Shown here: in pieces, positions 1-8,559 of the stretch
How positions within the stretch are numbered: position 1 is the first letter of the stretch
Layout of the letters: the number at the start of each line of letters is the position of its first letter
Assembly (NCBI GenBank): GCA_964526295.1
Contig: CAZGKW010000008.1
Span: 1 to 64,000 of the forward strand
Source of the DNA: CAZGKW01 sp964526295
GTDB lineage: Bacteria; Planctomycetota; Phycisphaerae; FEN-1346
Length of the DNA stretch: 64,000 nucleotides
Direction: 5' to 3'
Translations under genes and position numbers: made by a program
Notes under the pieces: model-generated
Databases searched by the model: none
Seen by the model: only the letters and a program-made list of their open reading frames with translations
What the model was told of the DNA's origin: nothing

Positions 1-280
1 TGTAGCGCGGTGGGCAGTCTTGCCCACCGCGGTGCCCACGACTGGGCACCGCGCGACGGCCCTTGTGACTCCAGCGCCCCTTGCCCCAGCGCCCCTTGCT
101 GTAGCGCGGTGGGCAGTCTTGCCCACCGCGGTGCCCGCCGCCCCCTGCTCCAGCGCGGTGGGCAGTCTTGCCCACCGCGGTGCCCACGACTGGGCACCGC
201 GCGACGGCCCTTGTGACTCCAGCGCCCCTTGCCCCAGCGCCCCCTGCTCCAGCGCGGTGGGCAGTCTTGCCCGCCAGCGG
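1..280. repeat. tandem cluster of GCGGTGGGCA palindromes
   Basis: No gene is visible here. At least four copies of a palindrome occur (about 5-30, 106-131, 155-180 and 253-272, the last incomplete). Each is GCGGTGGGCA, a GTCT loop, then TGCCCACCGC, a perfect 10-bp stem. Around them a block of about 60 bp (31-93) recurs almost unchanged at 181-243, giving a period of about 150 bp. The same palindrome with the complementary loop AGAC fills 35.45-36.4 kb, so this is one dispersed hairpin family in opposite orientation. Confidence 0.85.
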
Positions 281-282
281 CA

Positions 283-678
283 TCACTTCGAGTGCCCTCT
301 GGCCGTCCGGATTGACGCCACACAGATCGCCGCCGGCTCGTGGGCTTTCTCCATGAGGGGCCGAAGCCTATCCTTTGTAACGATTCCGGCCTTCGCAAGC
401 AACTCCATCCAGTAGGACGCCTCGTCGATCTCCTCTTCTACGATACCCATTTTGGCGACGAAATCGGCCCGCGACCTCGCCCGAGCGGCAGCCCGGTAGT
501 TGGCTCCCATCGAGGTTCCGGCCCGAAGGAGTTGATTGCCGATGACGCGGGCAGTCGCTGTCGTGGGCAGCGCCTCGGTCAAGCGGATTGTGCGGAGGGC
601 GAACTCCTGGGTCCCCGCTCCCGCAGGTCGTACGGCCTCTCGCCTGCTGGGCGTCTCCGGTCGCCCGTTCGCGGGCAT
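283..678 (-). CDS. four-helix bundle protein (23S rRNA intervening-sequence family)
   Basis: A 131-residue protein of the four-helix bundle family (TIGR02436 / S23-like), small helical proteins of unknown role often found alone or within 23S rRNA intervening sequences. Residues about 25-110 carry the family pattern: RTIRLTEALP, then GNQLLRAGTSMGANYRAA, ARSRADFVAKMGIVEEEIDE, and YWMELL. The first 24 residues (MPANGRPETPSRR...) do not resemble the family and are encoded by palindrome-rich DNA, so the native start may have been lost or replaced. It lies alone downstream of argD on the same strand, next to the terminal repeat cluster. The fold is confident, the function unknown, and the start doubtful. 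Confidence 0.8.
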   Translation of the reverse strand: MPANGRPETPSRREAVRPAGAGTQEFALRTIRLTEALPTTATARVIGNQLLRAGTSMGANYRAAARARSRADFVAKMGIVEEEIDEASYWMELLAKAGIVTKDRLRPLMEKAHEPAAICVASIRTARGHSK

Positions 679-750
679 CTTCGCTTCGGCTCATTGGGCA
701 TTCCGTGGTCCGCGCCCTGCATCGGCCGCGCCCCCGCCGCTTGCCGTTTT

Positions 751-2013
751 TCATTCCGCATTCCGCGTTCCGCATTCGGCGTTGAGCACGTCGGCGAGGA
801 TGCCCAGCCCTTCGTCGAGCTGCTCCTGCGTTACGTTCAGCGGCGGCATGATCCGGAGCACCGTCTCGTGGGTACAATTGATGTGCAGGCCGCGCTGGAG
901 GCACTCGCGGACGACGCCGGCCCCCGCCTGGGCCAGCTCGACGCCGATCATGAGCCCGACGCCCCGGACCTCGGCGATGAGCGGCGTCTCCTGCTTCATC
1001 TCCAGGAGCCTGGAGCGCGCGTACGCCCCCACCCGCTGGGCGTTCTCCAGAAGCCCCTCGTCGCGGATGATCTCGAAGACGGCGGACCCGGCGGCGGCCG
1101 CCAGGGGGTTCCCGCCGAAGGTCGAGGCGTGGGTGCCGGGCTTCAGGTGCTCGGCCACCTCGGCCCGGGCGCAGATGCCGCCGACGGCCGTCCCGCCTCC
1201 GAGCTGTTTGGCCATGGTCATGATGTCGGGGGTGACGGGCGATTGCGCGTGTTCGTTCCCGGACGGCCCGGCGTGCTCCCGCACGCCGCTCGATCCTGTA
1301 GATATGGCTTGATAACCCCACCAGGTGCCGCAACGGCCGACGCCCGTCTGGACCTCGTCGAAGATGAGGACGATGCCGCGGTGGTCGCACAGGTCCCGGA
1401 CGCTGCGGAGGAACTCGGGCGCGGCGATGTTGATGCCGCCTTCGCCCTGGATGGGCTCGACGATGATCGCGCACGTCTCATCGTCGGCCAAGCGGTCGAC
1501 GGCCTCGAAATCGTTCAGCGGGGCGTACTGGAAGCCCGGAACGAGCGGGGTAAAGCCTTGCTGGTACTTGGGTTGCGCCGTCGCCGCGATGGCGGCGAAC
1601 GTCCGCCCGTGGAAGCTGTTCTCGAAGGAGATGAACTTGTACTTCTGCTTCGGCGTGGCCAGGCGGGCGAGCTTCAGGGCGGCCTCGTTGGCCTCGGCCC
1701 CCGAGTTACAGAAGAAGCACTTGCCGCCGAAGCTCGTCGTCGAGATCCACTCGGCCAGCCGGCCCTGGGCCTCCCAGTGCCACGTGTTGGGCATGTAGAT
1801 GAGTGTCCGGGCCTGCCCGCAAATGGCCTCGGCCAGGCGGGGATGGCAGTGCCCCACGCCCGTCACGGCCCACCCGCTGAAGAGGTCGAGGTACCGTTTG
1901 CCGTCGGCGTCCCAGACGTAGGCCCCCTCGCCGCGGGCGGCCACCAGCGGCAGCCGGGTGTAGTTGGCGATGACGTATTTCTCGAACAGCTCGATCACTT
2001 CCTGGGTGGTCAT
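751..2013 (-). CDS. argD: acetylornithine / class III aminotransferase
   Basis: A 420-residue PLP-dependent class III aminotransferase of the ArgD type, expected to transaminate N-acetylornithine in arginine synthesis and possibly succinyl-diaminopimelate. Visible family features are the FCNSGAEANEAALKLAR segment, SFHGRTFAA, the PLP-binding IFDEVQTGVGR, and MAKQLGGG with the Schiff-base lysine. The ATG is preceded by AAGGAG. Two oddities stand out. About 21-24 extra residues (after WWGYQ, before TPDIM; bases about 1243-1312) sit where relatives have only two or three. The C-terminus ends NAECGTRNAE, encoded by a tandem GCATTCCGC-like repeat. It is 79 bp downstream of ileS on the same strand. 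The exact substrate is inferred from the family. Confidence 0.88.
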   Translation of the reverse strand: MTTQEVIELFEKYVIANYTRLPLVAARGEGAYVWDADGKRYLDLFSGWAVTGVGHCHPRLAEAICGQARTLIYMPNTWHWEAQGRLAEWISTTSFGGKCFFCNSGAEANEAALKLARLATPKQKYKFISFENSFHGRTFAAIAATAQPKYQQGFTPLVPGFQYAPLNDFEAVDRLADDETCAIIVEPIQGEGGINIAAPEFLRSVRDLCDHRGIVLIFDEVQTGVGRCGTWWGYQAISTGSSGVREHAGPSGNEHAQSPVTPDIMTMAKQLGGGTAVGGICARAEVAEHLKPGTHASTFGGNPLAAAAGSAVFEIIRDEGLLENAQRVGAYARSRLLEMKQETPLIAEVRGVGLMIGVELAQAGAGVVRECLQRGLHINCTHETVLRIMPPLNVTQEQLDEGLGILADVLNAECGTRNAE

Positions 2014-2092
2014 GCTGTCTCCTTCGATGCTCTTTGCGTGCAGCGTGCGCCGGTGCCCGGCACAGCGCCCGGATCGGCTCGCGCGCCACCTG

Positions 2093-5053
2093 TCAATCGC
2101 CCGCGACGACCTCGCGGCACCGGTCGCACAGCTCCTCGGGCTCGCCGGTCCCGACGCTGGGCCACCAGTTCCAGCACCGCTCGCACTTCTGGTACGTCTG
2201 CGGCAGGAGGATCGCCTCGGCGAACCGGTTCGCCGCCGCCTCCCCCGCCGGTCCGCTCTCCACCTCCGAGACGCGCTCGCCGGGCAGCTCTCCGGCCTCC
2301 TCGGCCAGGACGAGGCGGCACTGGCTGACCAGGAGCAGCCGCGCCAGCGTCTCCTCGCCCACGTCCCGCAGGGCCGCCAGCTCCTTCCGGTCGGCCGGCA
2401 CGAGGGCCACCCGGGCCTCCATGTAGGTCTTGAACCGCTCGGCCCGGCGGAACGGCTCCAGCCGGGCGTAGGCGTCTCGCCGGACGGCCATCAGCCACTC
2501 CCAGTGCGCAAGGAGGTCCTCGTCCAGGAGGTCGGCATCGACCTCGGGCCAGGCCGCCAGGTGCACGCTGGCCTCCCGCCCGCGGCCTTTCTGGCCGCCG
2601 CTGCCCTCCGCCGGCGCCGCCGCGCCCGGCAGGTAACCCCACGCCTCCTCAGCCGTGTGCACCAGCACCGGCGCCAGCAGCCGCACCAGGGCGTCCGCCA
2701 CGCGGGCCAGGGCCGTCTGGGCGCTTCGCCGGCGGGACGAGTCCGACCGGTCGCAATAAAGCACGTCCTTCGCAACGTCCAGATAGAACGCCGACAAGTC
2801 CGTCACGCAGAAGGCGTGGACCAGCTGGTAGACCCGATGGAACTGGAACGCCTCCATGGCGGCCGTCACGTCGGCGACGACCTGCTGCGTCCGCGCCAGG
2901 ACCCACCGGTCGATCTCCTCCATCTCGCCCGGAGCGACCGCCGAAGCCGACGGATCAAAATCCGCCAGGTTCCCCAGGAGGAACCGCAGCGTGTTGCGGA
3001 CCTTGCGATAAGCATCCTGGAGGTTCGCGATCAGGTGGTCCGAGGCCCGGATGTCGTAACCGTAATCGACGCTCGAGACCCAGAGCCGCACGACGTCCGC
3101 CCCGAGCCGCCCCACCTCGTCGAGCACCGAGACGACGTTCCCGAGGCTCTTCGACATCTTCCGTCCCTCTTCGTCGACGACGAAGCCGTGCGTGATGCAC
3201 GTCCGGAACGGCGGCTGGCCCCGGGCGACGACGCCCAGCATCAGGCTCGACTGGAACCACCCCCGGTGCTGGTCGGACCCTTCGAGGTACAGCTCGACGG
3301 GCATGCCGAGCCCCTCGGCCTCGCAGACGCCCGCCCAGGACGCCCCGGAGTCGAGCCAGACGTCGAAGATGTCGGTCTCCTTGCGGGCCGCCTTCCCGCC
3401 ACAGTCCGGGCAGACCGGCACCTTGCCGAAGATCTCCTCCACCGGCGTTCCGTACCAGGCGCTGGAGCCGCGGTCGCCGTAGAACCGGCCCGCAGCCCGC
3501 ATCATCTCGCCCGTCAGGACGGCCGTCCCGCAGGCATCGCAGTAGACGGCGGGGATCGGCACGCCCCAGACCTTCTGGCGGCTGATGCACCAGTCGGGCC
3601 GCGTCTCGATCGTGCCGCGGATGCGGGCCTCGCTCCAGGCCGGCACCCACTGGACGCCGCCGACGGCCTCCAGGGCCCGCTCCCGGAGGCCCTTGCCCTC
3701 GTCCCGCTTGTCCAGGGCCACGAACCACTGCTCGGTGGCCCGGAAGATGACGGGCTCGCGACACCTCCAGCAGTGCGGGTAGCGGTGGACGTGCTCGGCC
3801 ACGTGGACCAGGTGCTCGCCGAGCAGGTCGTAGATCACTCCGGCGGTGTCGCCGGCGAGGACGCTCCGGCCCCGGAGGGCCTCCGGCACGGTGTCGTCGA
3901 AGCGGCCCTGCTCGTCGACCGGGCTGTAGATGGGGATGCCGCACTGGGCGCCCAGGAGGTTATCCTCGCGTCCGTGGCCGGGGGCGACGTGGACCAGGCC
4001 GGTGCCCTCCTCCAGCGTGACCATGTTCGGGTCGGCCCAGACTTTCCGGGCGCCGCCGCCCATGGGCTCGCCCATGAACGGGTGCTCGTAGGCCAGCCCT
4101 CGCAGGCTCTCGCCACTTACGGTGACTGACGTCTCGACATCGCCGAGGCCCGCTTGCTGTGCAACTGACTGGACCAGCTCTTCGGCGACGATCGCCGTCC
4201 GCTCGGCGCCGCCCGCGTCCGTGAAGCGAATCGCGGCGTATTGGTACTTCGGATGGACGGCGACGGCCATGTTCGCGGGGAGCGTCCAGGGCGTCGTCGT
4301 CCAGATCATCAGATATAGTGGCCCGTCAGAAAGTCTTCGCAGGACGTCCCATGGCGCTGATCCTGGCTGGTCGCTCTGCGCTTCGGGGCCCTTTGGGAAC
4401 ACTTGGAACAGGACGTAGATGCTCGGCCCGGGATCGTCCTGGTACTCGAGCTCCGCCTCCGCCAGGGCGGTCTCGCAGCTTGCGCACCAGTGGATGGCCC
4501 GTTTCTCGCGGTAGAGGAGCCCCTCGTCGGCCAGCGGCGCGAGGACCTCCATCTGGCGGGCCTCGTACGACGGGTCCATCGTGATGTACGGCTTCTCGAA
4601 CCGCCCCAGGACGCCCAGGGCCTGGAACTGCTCGCTCTGGGCCGCGGCGTAGCGCCGGGCGTAGGCCTCGCACCGGCGGCGGACCTCCTCCACGCTCAGG
4701 CCCTCGGCCTCCGCCCCCAGCTCCGTCCGGACCTTGTGCTCGATCGGCAGCCCGTGGCAGTCCCAGCCGGGGATGTAGGGCGAATCGTAGCCCCGCATCG
4801 TGCGGTACTTGACGACGACGTCCTTGAGGATCTTGTTGACGCCCGTCCCGATGTGGATGTCGCCGTTGGCATAGGGCGGCCCGTCGTGGAGCACCCACCG
4901 CCCGCGGGGATGGTCGGCCGCGCGGACCCGGCCGTACAGGTCCATCTCGGCCCACCGGGCCCGGACCTCGGGCTCACGCTGGACAAGGTTGGCCCGCATG
5001 GGGAACTCGGTCCGCGGCAGGTTCAGCGTGTCCTTATATGCGTTTTTGGCCAT
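2093..5053 (-). CDS. ileS: isoleucyl-tRNA synthetase
   Basis: A 986-residue class I aminoacyl-tRNA synthetase that charges tRNA-Ile in the cytoplasm. Landmarks in order are the HIGH-like DGPPYANGDIHIG near residue 58, the editing-domain entry VIWTTTPW-type motif (here MIWTTTPWTLPANMAV), GWDCHGLPIEHKV, WCISRQKVWG, the catalytic GRKMSKSLGN, the anticodon-binding helical domain, and a C-terminal zinc knuckle CERCWNWW...CDRC. A loop just before the WTTTPW motif (FPKGPEAQSDQPGS...) is longer than in some relatives. Upstream lies a long leader with a consensus-like promoter at 5422-5451. Confidence 0.97.
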   Translation of the reverse strand: MAKNAYKDTLNLPRTEFPMRANLVQREPEVRARWAEMDLYGRVRAADHPRGRWVLHDGPPYANGDIHIGTGVNKILKDVVVKYRTMRGYDSPYIPGWDCHGLPIEHKVRTELGAEAEGLSVEEVRRRCEAYARRYAAAQSEQFQALGVLGRFEKPYITMDPSYEARQMEVLAPLADEGLLYREKRAIHWCASCETALAEAELEYQDDPGPSIYVLFQVFPKGPEAQSDQPGSAPWDVLRRLSDGPLYLMIWTTTPWTLPANMAVAVHPKYQYAAIRFTDAGGAERTAIVAEELVQSVAQQAGLGDVETSVTVSGESLRGLAYEHPFMGEPMGGGARKVWADPNMVTLEEGTGLVHVAPGHGREDNLLGAQCGIPIYSPVDEQGRFDDTVPEALRGRSVLAGDTAGVIYDLLGEHLVHVAEHVHRYPHCWRCREPVIFRATEQWFVALDKRDEGKGLRERALEAVGGVQWVPAWSEARIRGTIETRPDWCISRQKVWGVPIPAVYCDACGTAVLTGEMMRAAGRFYGDRGSSAWYGTPVEEIFGKVPVCPDCGGKAARKETDIFDVWLDSGASWAGVCEAEGLGMPVELYLEGSDQHRGWFQSSLMLGVVARGQPPFRTCITHGFVVDEEGRKMSKSLGNVVSVLDEVGRLGADVVRLWVSSVDYGYDIRASDHLIANLQDAYRKVRNTLRFLLGNLADFDPSASAVAPGEMEEIDRWVLARTQQVVADVTAAMEAFQFHRVYQLVHAFCVTDLSAFYLDVAKDVLYCDRSDSSRRRSAQTALARVADALVRLLAPVLVHTAEEAWGYLPGAAAPAEGSGGQKGRGREASVHLAAWPEVDADLLDEDLLAHWEWLMAVRRDAYARLEPFRRAERFKTYMEARVALVPADRKELAALRDVGEETLARLLLVSQCRLVLAEEAGELPGERVSEVESGPAGEAAANRFAEAILLPQTYQKCERCWNWWPSVGTGEPEELCDRCREVVAGD

Positions 5054-5508
5054 GGTCGGCCCCTTCGTTTCCTGCGCCGGCGGCGCCCCATGCCGGCGGC
5101 GGCCGGTCGTGTGCCGTGAAGCCGCACGAAAACGCCCTGGCGCGGCATGGCGTGCCAGGGCGGCTGGGTGGGTTCATCGGCGTCCGGTTGACCCCCGTCG
5201 GCACGCTCCTTTCAGCGCCCGGCAATGCCCCGGCGCAGAAACCTGGCCCCGCGTGGAACGCGCAGCGCCGGACGGGGAACCAAGGGCACGCCGGCGGCGC
5301 TCGGCGCCGCGCGGCAGGGGGGCCCATCGTTCCGCCCTCCGCACTCCGGGTCCGGCGTTGGAACGGGTTTCATGCGCGAGTCTCCTTCGTCCCACGCCGA
5401 CCGTCGGGCGTGGAAACAGGGATGCTATCGGCCTCTGCGGCCCCGTGTCAACTGCTTTCCGACCCCGGACGAGTCGCCGACCGGGGCCGCCGGAAACGTC
5501 GAAATCGT
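5054..5508. other. intergenic region between ileS and kinase, with possible leader ORFs
   Basis: This divergent spacer holds no convincing long gene. On the minus strand two short frames follow good Shine-Dalgarno sequences. An ATG at 5373 (53 codons, stop at 5212) follows GAAGGAG. A GTG at about 5205 follows AAAGGAG and overlaps the start of ileS. Their predicted proteins are Pro/Arg/Ala-rich and look noncoding apart from the ribosome sites. They could be leader peptides or chance. Confidence 0.4.
5422..5451 (-). promoter_or_regulatory. predicted ileS promoter
   Basis: On the minus strand there is a perfect -35 TTGACA (5446-5451), an 18-bp spacer and -10 TAGCAT (5422-5427). Transcription would start near 5415, leaving an untranslated leader of about 360 nt before ileS. 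No T-box consensus was recognised in that leader. It contains a perfect 9-bp inverted repeat, CGCCCTGGC and GCCAGGGCG, at 5134-5163. Confidence 0.55.
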
Positions 5509-5536
5509 TTGACCGCCCACGGTGTGTGGTTAGAAT
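5509..5536 (+). promoter_or_regulatory. predicted promoter of the Ser/Thr kinase gene
   Basis: TTGACC (5509-5514), a 16-bp spacer and TAGAAT (5531-5536) form a close match to a sigma-70 promoter. The start would fall near 5543, about 75 nt before the preferred ATG at 5617. Confidence 0.6.
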
Positions 5537-5616
5537 GAACGGTTGGGCTGAAGGTGCGCGCCGCGGGGGCGCCCGGCCACCTGTCGGCGCGGCCAGGGGA
5601 CTTTTCAGGGCCGATC

Positions 5617-7476
5617 ATGCCGGAACGCCAGACGGGCTACCTCCTGCTGGCCTGTCCGAACTGCCACGCGGGATACAAGATCCGCCGCGACGCCGCCGAC
5701 GCGGAAGTCACGTGTCGAAGCTGCGGCCACCGGTGGACGCCGACCCAGGCGTTCCGAGCGGCCCCGCAGGCGGAGGCCAAGGCCCGGGACCAGGCCGACG
5801 CCGAGCCCGAGACCCCCGTCGCCGCGCCGGCCGCCGTCCGGGCCGAGCCCACCCCTCGGGAGGACGTCACCGACCCGCTGGTCGGCACCCGCCTGAACGG
5901 GTTCCGCATCGTCAGCCGCATCGGCAGCGGGGGCTTCGGCGTCGTCTACCGGGCCTTCGACGAGACCCTCGAACGGTCGGTGGCCCTGAAGCTCCTGCCG
6001 GCCGACCTGTCGAAGAAGCGGCCCGGCCTGGTGGACCGGTTCCTCCGGGAGGCCCGAAGCGCCGCCAAGCTCTCCCACCCGAACATCGTCACCATCCACC
6101 AGATCGTTCCTTACAAGGACACGTTCTACATCGTGATGGAGCTGGTCGACGGCGGGGCGCTGCACGAGTTCCTGGCCGTCCAGAAACGGTTCCGTCCCGC
6201 CGAGGCCACCCGCATCATCCGGGCCGCCGCCGAGGGCCTCGGCCATGCCCACCGCCGGGGCGTCATCCACCGCGACATCAAGCCCGGCAACATCATGATG
6301 ACCAACGACGGCCACGTGAAGGTCAGCGACTTCGGACTGGCCCGCGACGTCCTCCAGGGCAAGGACATCGTCGGCCCGGGCCACAGCCTGGGCACGCCGA
6401 AATACATGTCGCCGGAGCAGGCCCTCGGCGAGGAGCCCACCGCCGCCAGCGACCTCTATTCCCTGGCCGCCACGTACTTCGTCCTGCTGACCGGCCGGGC
6501 CCCGTTCGAGGCCACCTCGGAGCGGCAGGTCATGAAGAAGCACGTCACCGAGCCGCTGCCCGACCCGCGGAACTACGTGCCCGACCTGCCGGTGTCGGTA
6601 TACCGGTTCCTCCAGAAGGCCATGGCCAAGCAGCAGCAGGAGCGGTACATCGACGGGGCCTCCTTCGTCGAGGCCCTCGACCGGATCGATTTCGACGCCT
6701 CCGACGACACGAGCGCCTCGACGGCCGAGGCCCTGACGGCCCAGATCGGCCAGATCGCCCCCGAGGACCGGGGGTCGCACCTGTCGGCGGCCCTGGGGCG
6801 GGCCGTCAAGCGGGCCCGGCGAGGCCGGCCGGCCCCCTCGCCGCCGTCCGTGTCGCTGTTGGAGCGGTCGACCGACGGCTTCTTCTCGGGCTGGCGGCTG
6901 TGGGTGATGGTCGGGGCGGCCGTGGCGCTGCTGGTGACGGCGGCCATCGTCCTGGCGATCGTCCTGGCGCCGAACGACGAGGAACCGCAGCCGCCGCTTC
7001 GCGGGGGAACGGGTGAGGAGGCGGACGGGACGCCTCGCGGACCGCCGCCCAGACCGCCCCAGCCGACGACGACGCCACCCGAGCCGGGGCCGGGACCTCG
7101 CCCGCCGGAACCGACGCCGCCCGAACCGGAACCGACGCCACCGCCCGAACCGGAACCGCCGACGCCGCCCGAACCCGAGCCCGGCCCTCCGCGGCCTGGG
7201 CCGGAGCCGCCGTCGCCGGTCCCCAACCTCCTGGAGCGCAACGCCCGCCTGATGCTCGAACAGACCATCGACTACGAGCGGGACCCCGACGTCTGGCTCC
7301 CGAACGTCATCTCCGCCTACCAGAACGTCATCTCGACGTACTCGAACACCCAAGCCGCCGAGGAGGCCCGTCGGGCGCTGGAGCGCCTGGAACGGGGCGA
7401 ACGCCTGCCACCCGAAGACGCCGAAGGTGCCGGTGAGGAAGGCGGCAACGGCGACACCGACGAGGAAGGCGAGTAG
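5617..7476 (+). CDS. zinc-ribbon Ser/Thr protein kinase, membrane-anchored
   Basis: A 619-residue Hanks-type kinase. An N-terminal zinc ribbon (CPNC ... CRSC, residues about 10-38) is followed by a linker and the catalytic domain from about residue 95: glycine loop GSGGFGVVY (near 103), VALKLLP lysine, catalytic HRDIKPGN (near 218), SDFGLARD (near 238) and SPEQ. One transmembrane helix lies at about 425-452. After it come a long Pro/Glu/Thr-rich stretch and a short helical C-terminus (about 580-619), presumably outside the membrane. The ATG at 5617 was chosen because the zinc ribbon follows directly; an upstream GTG at 5554 adds 21 unlike residues. This zinc-ribbon plus kinase layout is common in Planctomycetes. 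Its targets are unknown. Confidence 0.9.
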   Translation: MPERQTGYLLLACPNCHAGYKIRRDAADAEVTCRSCGHRWTPTQAFRAAPQAEAKARDQADAEPETPVAAPAAVRAEPTPREDVTDPLVGTRLNGFRIVSRIGSGGFGVVYRAFDETLERSVALKLLPADLSKKRPGLVDRFLREARSAAKLSHPNIVTIHQIVPYKDTFYIVMELVDGGALHEFLAVQKRFRPAEATRIIRAAAEGLGHAHRRGVIHRDIKPGNIMMTNDGHVKVSDFGLARDVLQGKDIVGPGHSLGTPKYMSPEQALGEEPTAASDLYSLAATYFVLLTGRAPFEATSERQVMKKHVTEPLPDPRNYVPDLPVSVYRFLQKAMAKQQQERYIDGASFVEALDRIDFDASDDTSASTAEALTAQIGQIAPEDRGSHLSAALGRAVKRARRGRPAPSPPSVSLLERSTDGFFSGWRLWVMVGAAVALLVTAAIVLAIVLAPNDEEPQPPLRGGTGEEADGTPRGPPPRPPQPTTTPPEPGPGPRPPEPTPPEPEPTPPPEPEPPTPPEPEPGPPRPGPEPPSPVPNLLERNARLMLEQTIDYERDPDVWLPNVISAYQNVISTYSNTQAAEEARRALERLERGERLPPEDAEGAGEEGGNGDTDEEGE

Positions 7477-7547
7477 CCCGCGTCAGCCGCAGGGCTTGCT
7501 TGCCGCCCTCCGGCCTGGGCCGCAGAACGAGTCCCGCACACGTGCTC

Positions 7548-8492
7548 TCATTCGCCCGGCGGCTGGCGATAGGGCTTGCCCGCCCGGTAAAGCTCGAGGC
7601 GGCCGCGGAAGTCGTCCTTCTCCCAGTCCGAGACCCTCTTCAGGGCCTTCGTCTGCCACCGGACGGCGGCGTCGAAGTCCCCCGCCTCGGCGCAGGCCGC
7701 GGCCAGCGTGTCGAGGAAGTCCTCCTCCTGCCAGTCGGCCAGCTCGCAGGCCCGGGTCGCATCCTCGACGGCCTGGTTCCCGTCGCGCAAGGCCGGGTCG
7801 GGGCACGTCGCCAGGATCCAGGCCCGGTTGTTGAGCGAGGTGCGGAGCAGCTTCCTGTCGGTCTCGCCCGGTCCCTCCGGGGGCGAATCGAACGCCTCCA
7901 CAACGTGTGTCAGGTCCTGCAGCGCGCGGCCGTATCGCCCCGTCATCTCGAAGGCCACTGCTCGCTCGTGGTAAGCAACCAACAGTGCCGGCTCGAGTTC
8001 GACGGCCCGGGTGAAATCGGCGACGGCGCGGTCGTCGTCCCCCACCTTCCGCCACGCCACCCCCCGCCACAGATAGGAGCCCGCATAGTGCGGCCTGAGG
8101 CGGATGGCCTCGGAATAGCCTCGGACGGCCTCGTCGTACTGCCCCAGCCGCCAGTGCACGAGCGCCCCGTTGTGATGGGCGGCGGGCTCGGAGGGGGCCA
8201 GCTCGTTGACCCGCTCGAAGTCCTCCAGGGCGGCCTCGTAATCGCCCCTCTCGGCGAGGGCCTGTCCGCGCGCGTTGTACGCCCGGCCGTGATCGGCGTC
8301 CAGCTCGATGGCCCTCGTGAACGCTTCGACGGCCCCGTCGATATCGTCTGCGGCCATCCGGGCGTAGCCGCGTTCCAGGTGCGGGCGGGCGAGGGCCGTC
8401 GAGACCAGGCGATGACCGAACCACATCCCCGCCACCATCACCGCCAGGACCGCCACGCCGGCGACGATCAGCAGGACATGCCAGGCTTTCAC
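7548..8492 (-). CDS. membrane-anchored TPR protein
   Basis: A 314-residue protein with an N-terminal membrane helix (residues about 5-25) followed by about six tetratricopeptide repeats, for example ARMAADDIDGAVEAFTRAIE and ARGQALAERGDYEAALEDFE. The repeats form a helical scaffold for protein contacts. It is the last gene of a minus-strand run after rfbD and alr (67 bp from alr). Whether it serves alanine racemase, and so cell-wall synthesis, is only suggested by position. The C-terminal ~60 residues contain two less regular repeats. The specific role is unknown. Confidence 0.85.
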   Translation of the reverse strand: MKAWHVLLIVAGVAVLAVMVAGMWFGHRLVSTALARPHLERGYARMAADDIDGAVEAFTRAIELDADHGRAYNARGQALAERGDYEAALEDFERVNELAPSEPAAHHNGALVHWRLGQYDEAVRGYSEAIRLRPHYAGSYLWRGVAWRKVGDDDRAVADFTRAVELEPALLVAYHERAVAFEMTGRYGRALQDLTHVVEAFDSPPEGPGETDRKLLRTSLNNRAWILATCPDPALRDGNQAVEDATRACELADWQEEDFLDTLAAACAEAGDFDAAVRWQTKALKRVSDWEKDDFRGRLELYRAGKPYRQPPGE

Positions 8493-8559
8493 GCTCGCGG
8501 CCTCGCTTTCGTGTCGCGTCTCCTTCCCGCCGGTCCGCGCGGGGCCGCCGCCCGTCGCG

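Noticed and set aside
4300..4420. Repeat-derived insertion in IleS before the WTTTPW motif
   Set aside because: The loop is longer than in some bacterial enzymes, but known IleS proteins vary here and no palindrome is evident, so an insertion is not supported.
5054..5415. T-box riboswitch upstream of ileS
   Set aside because: I looked for the conserved antiterminator (TGGNACCGCG-like) and a following terminator. Only ATGCCGCGCC within an ordinary hairpin was found.
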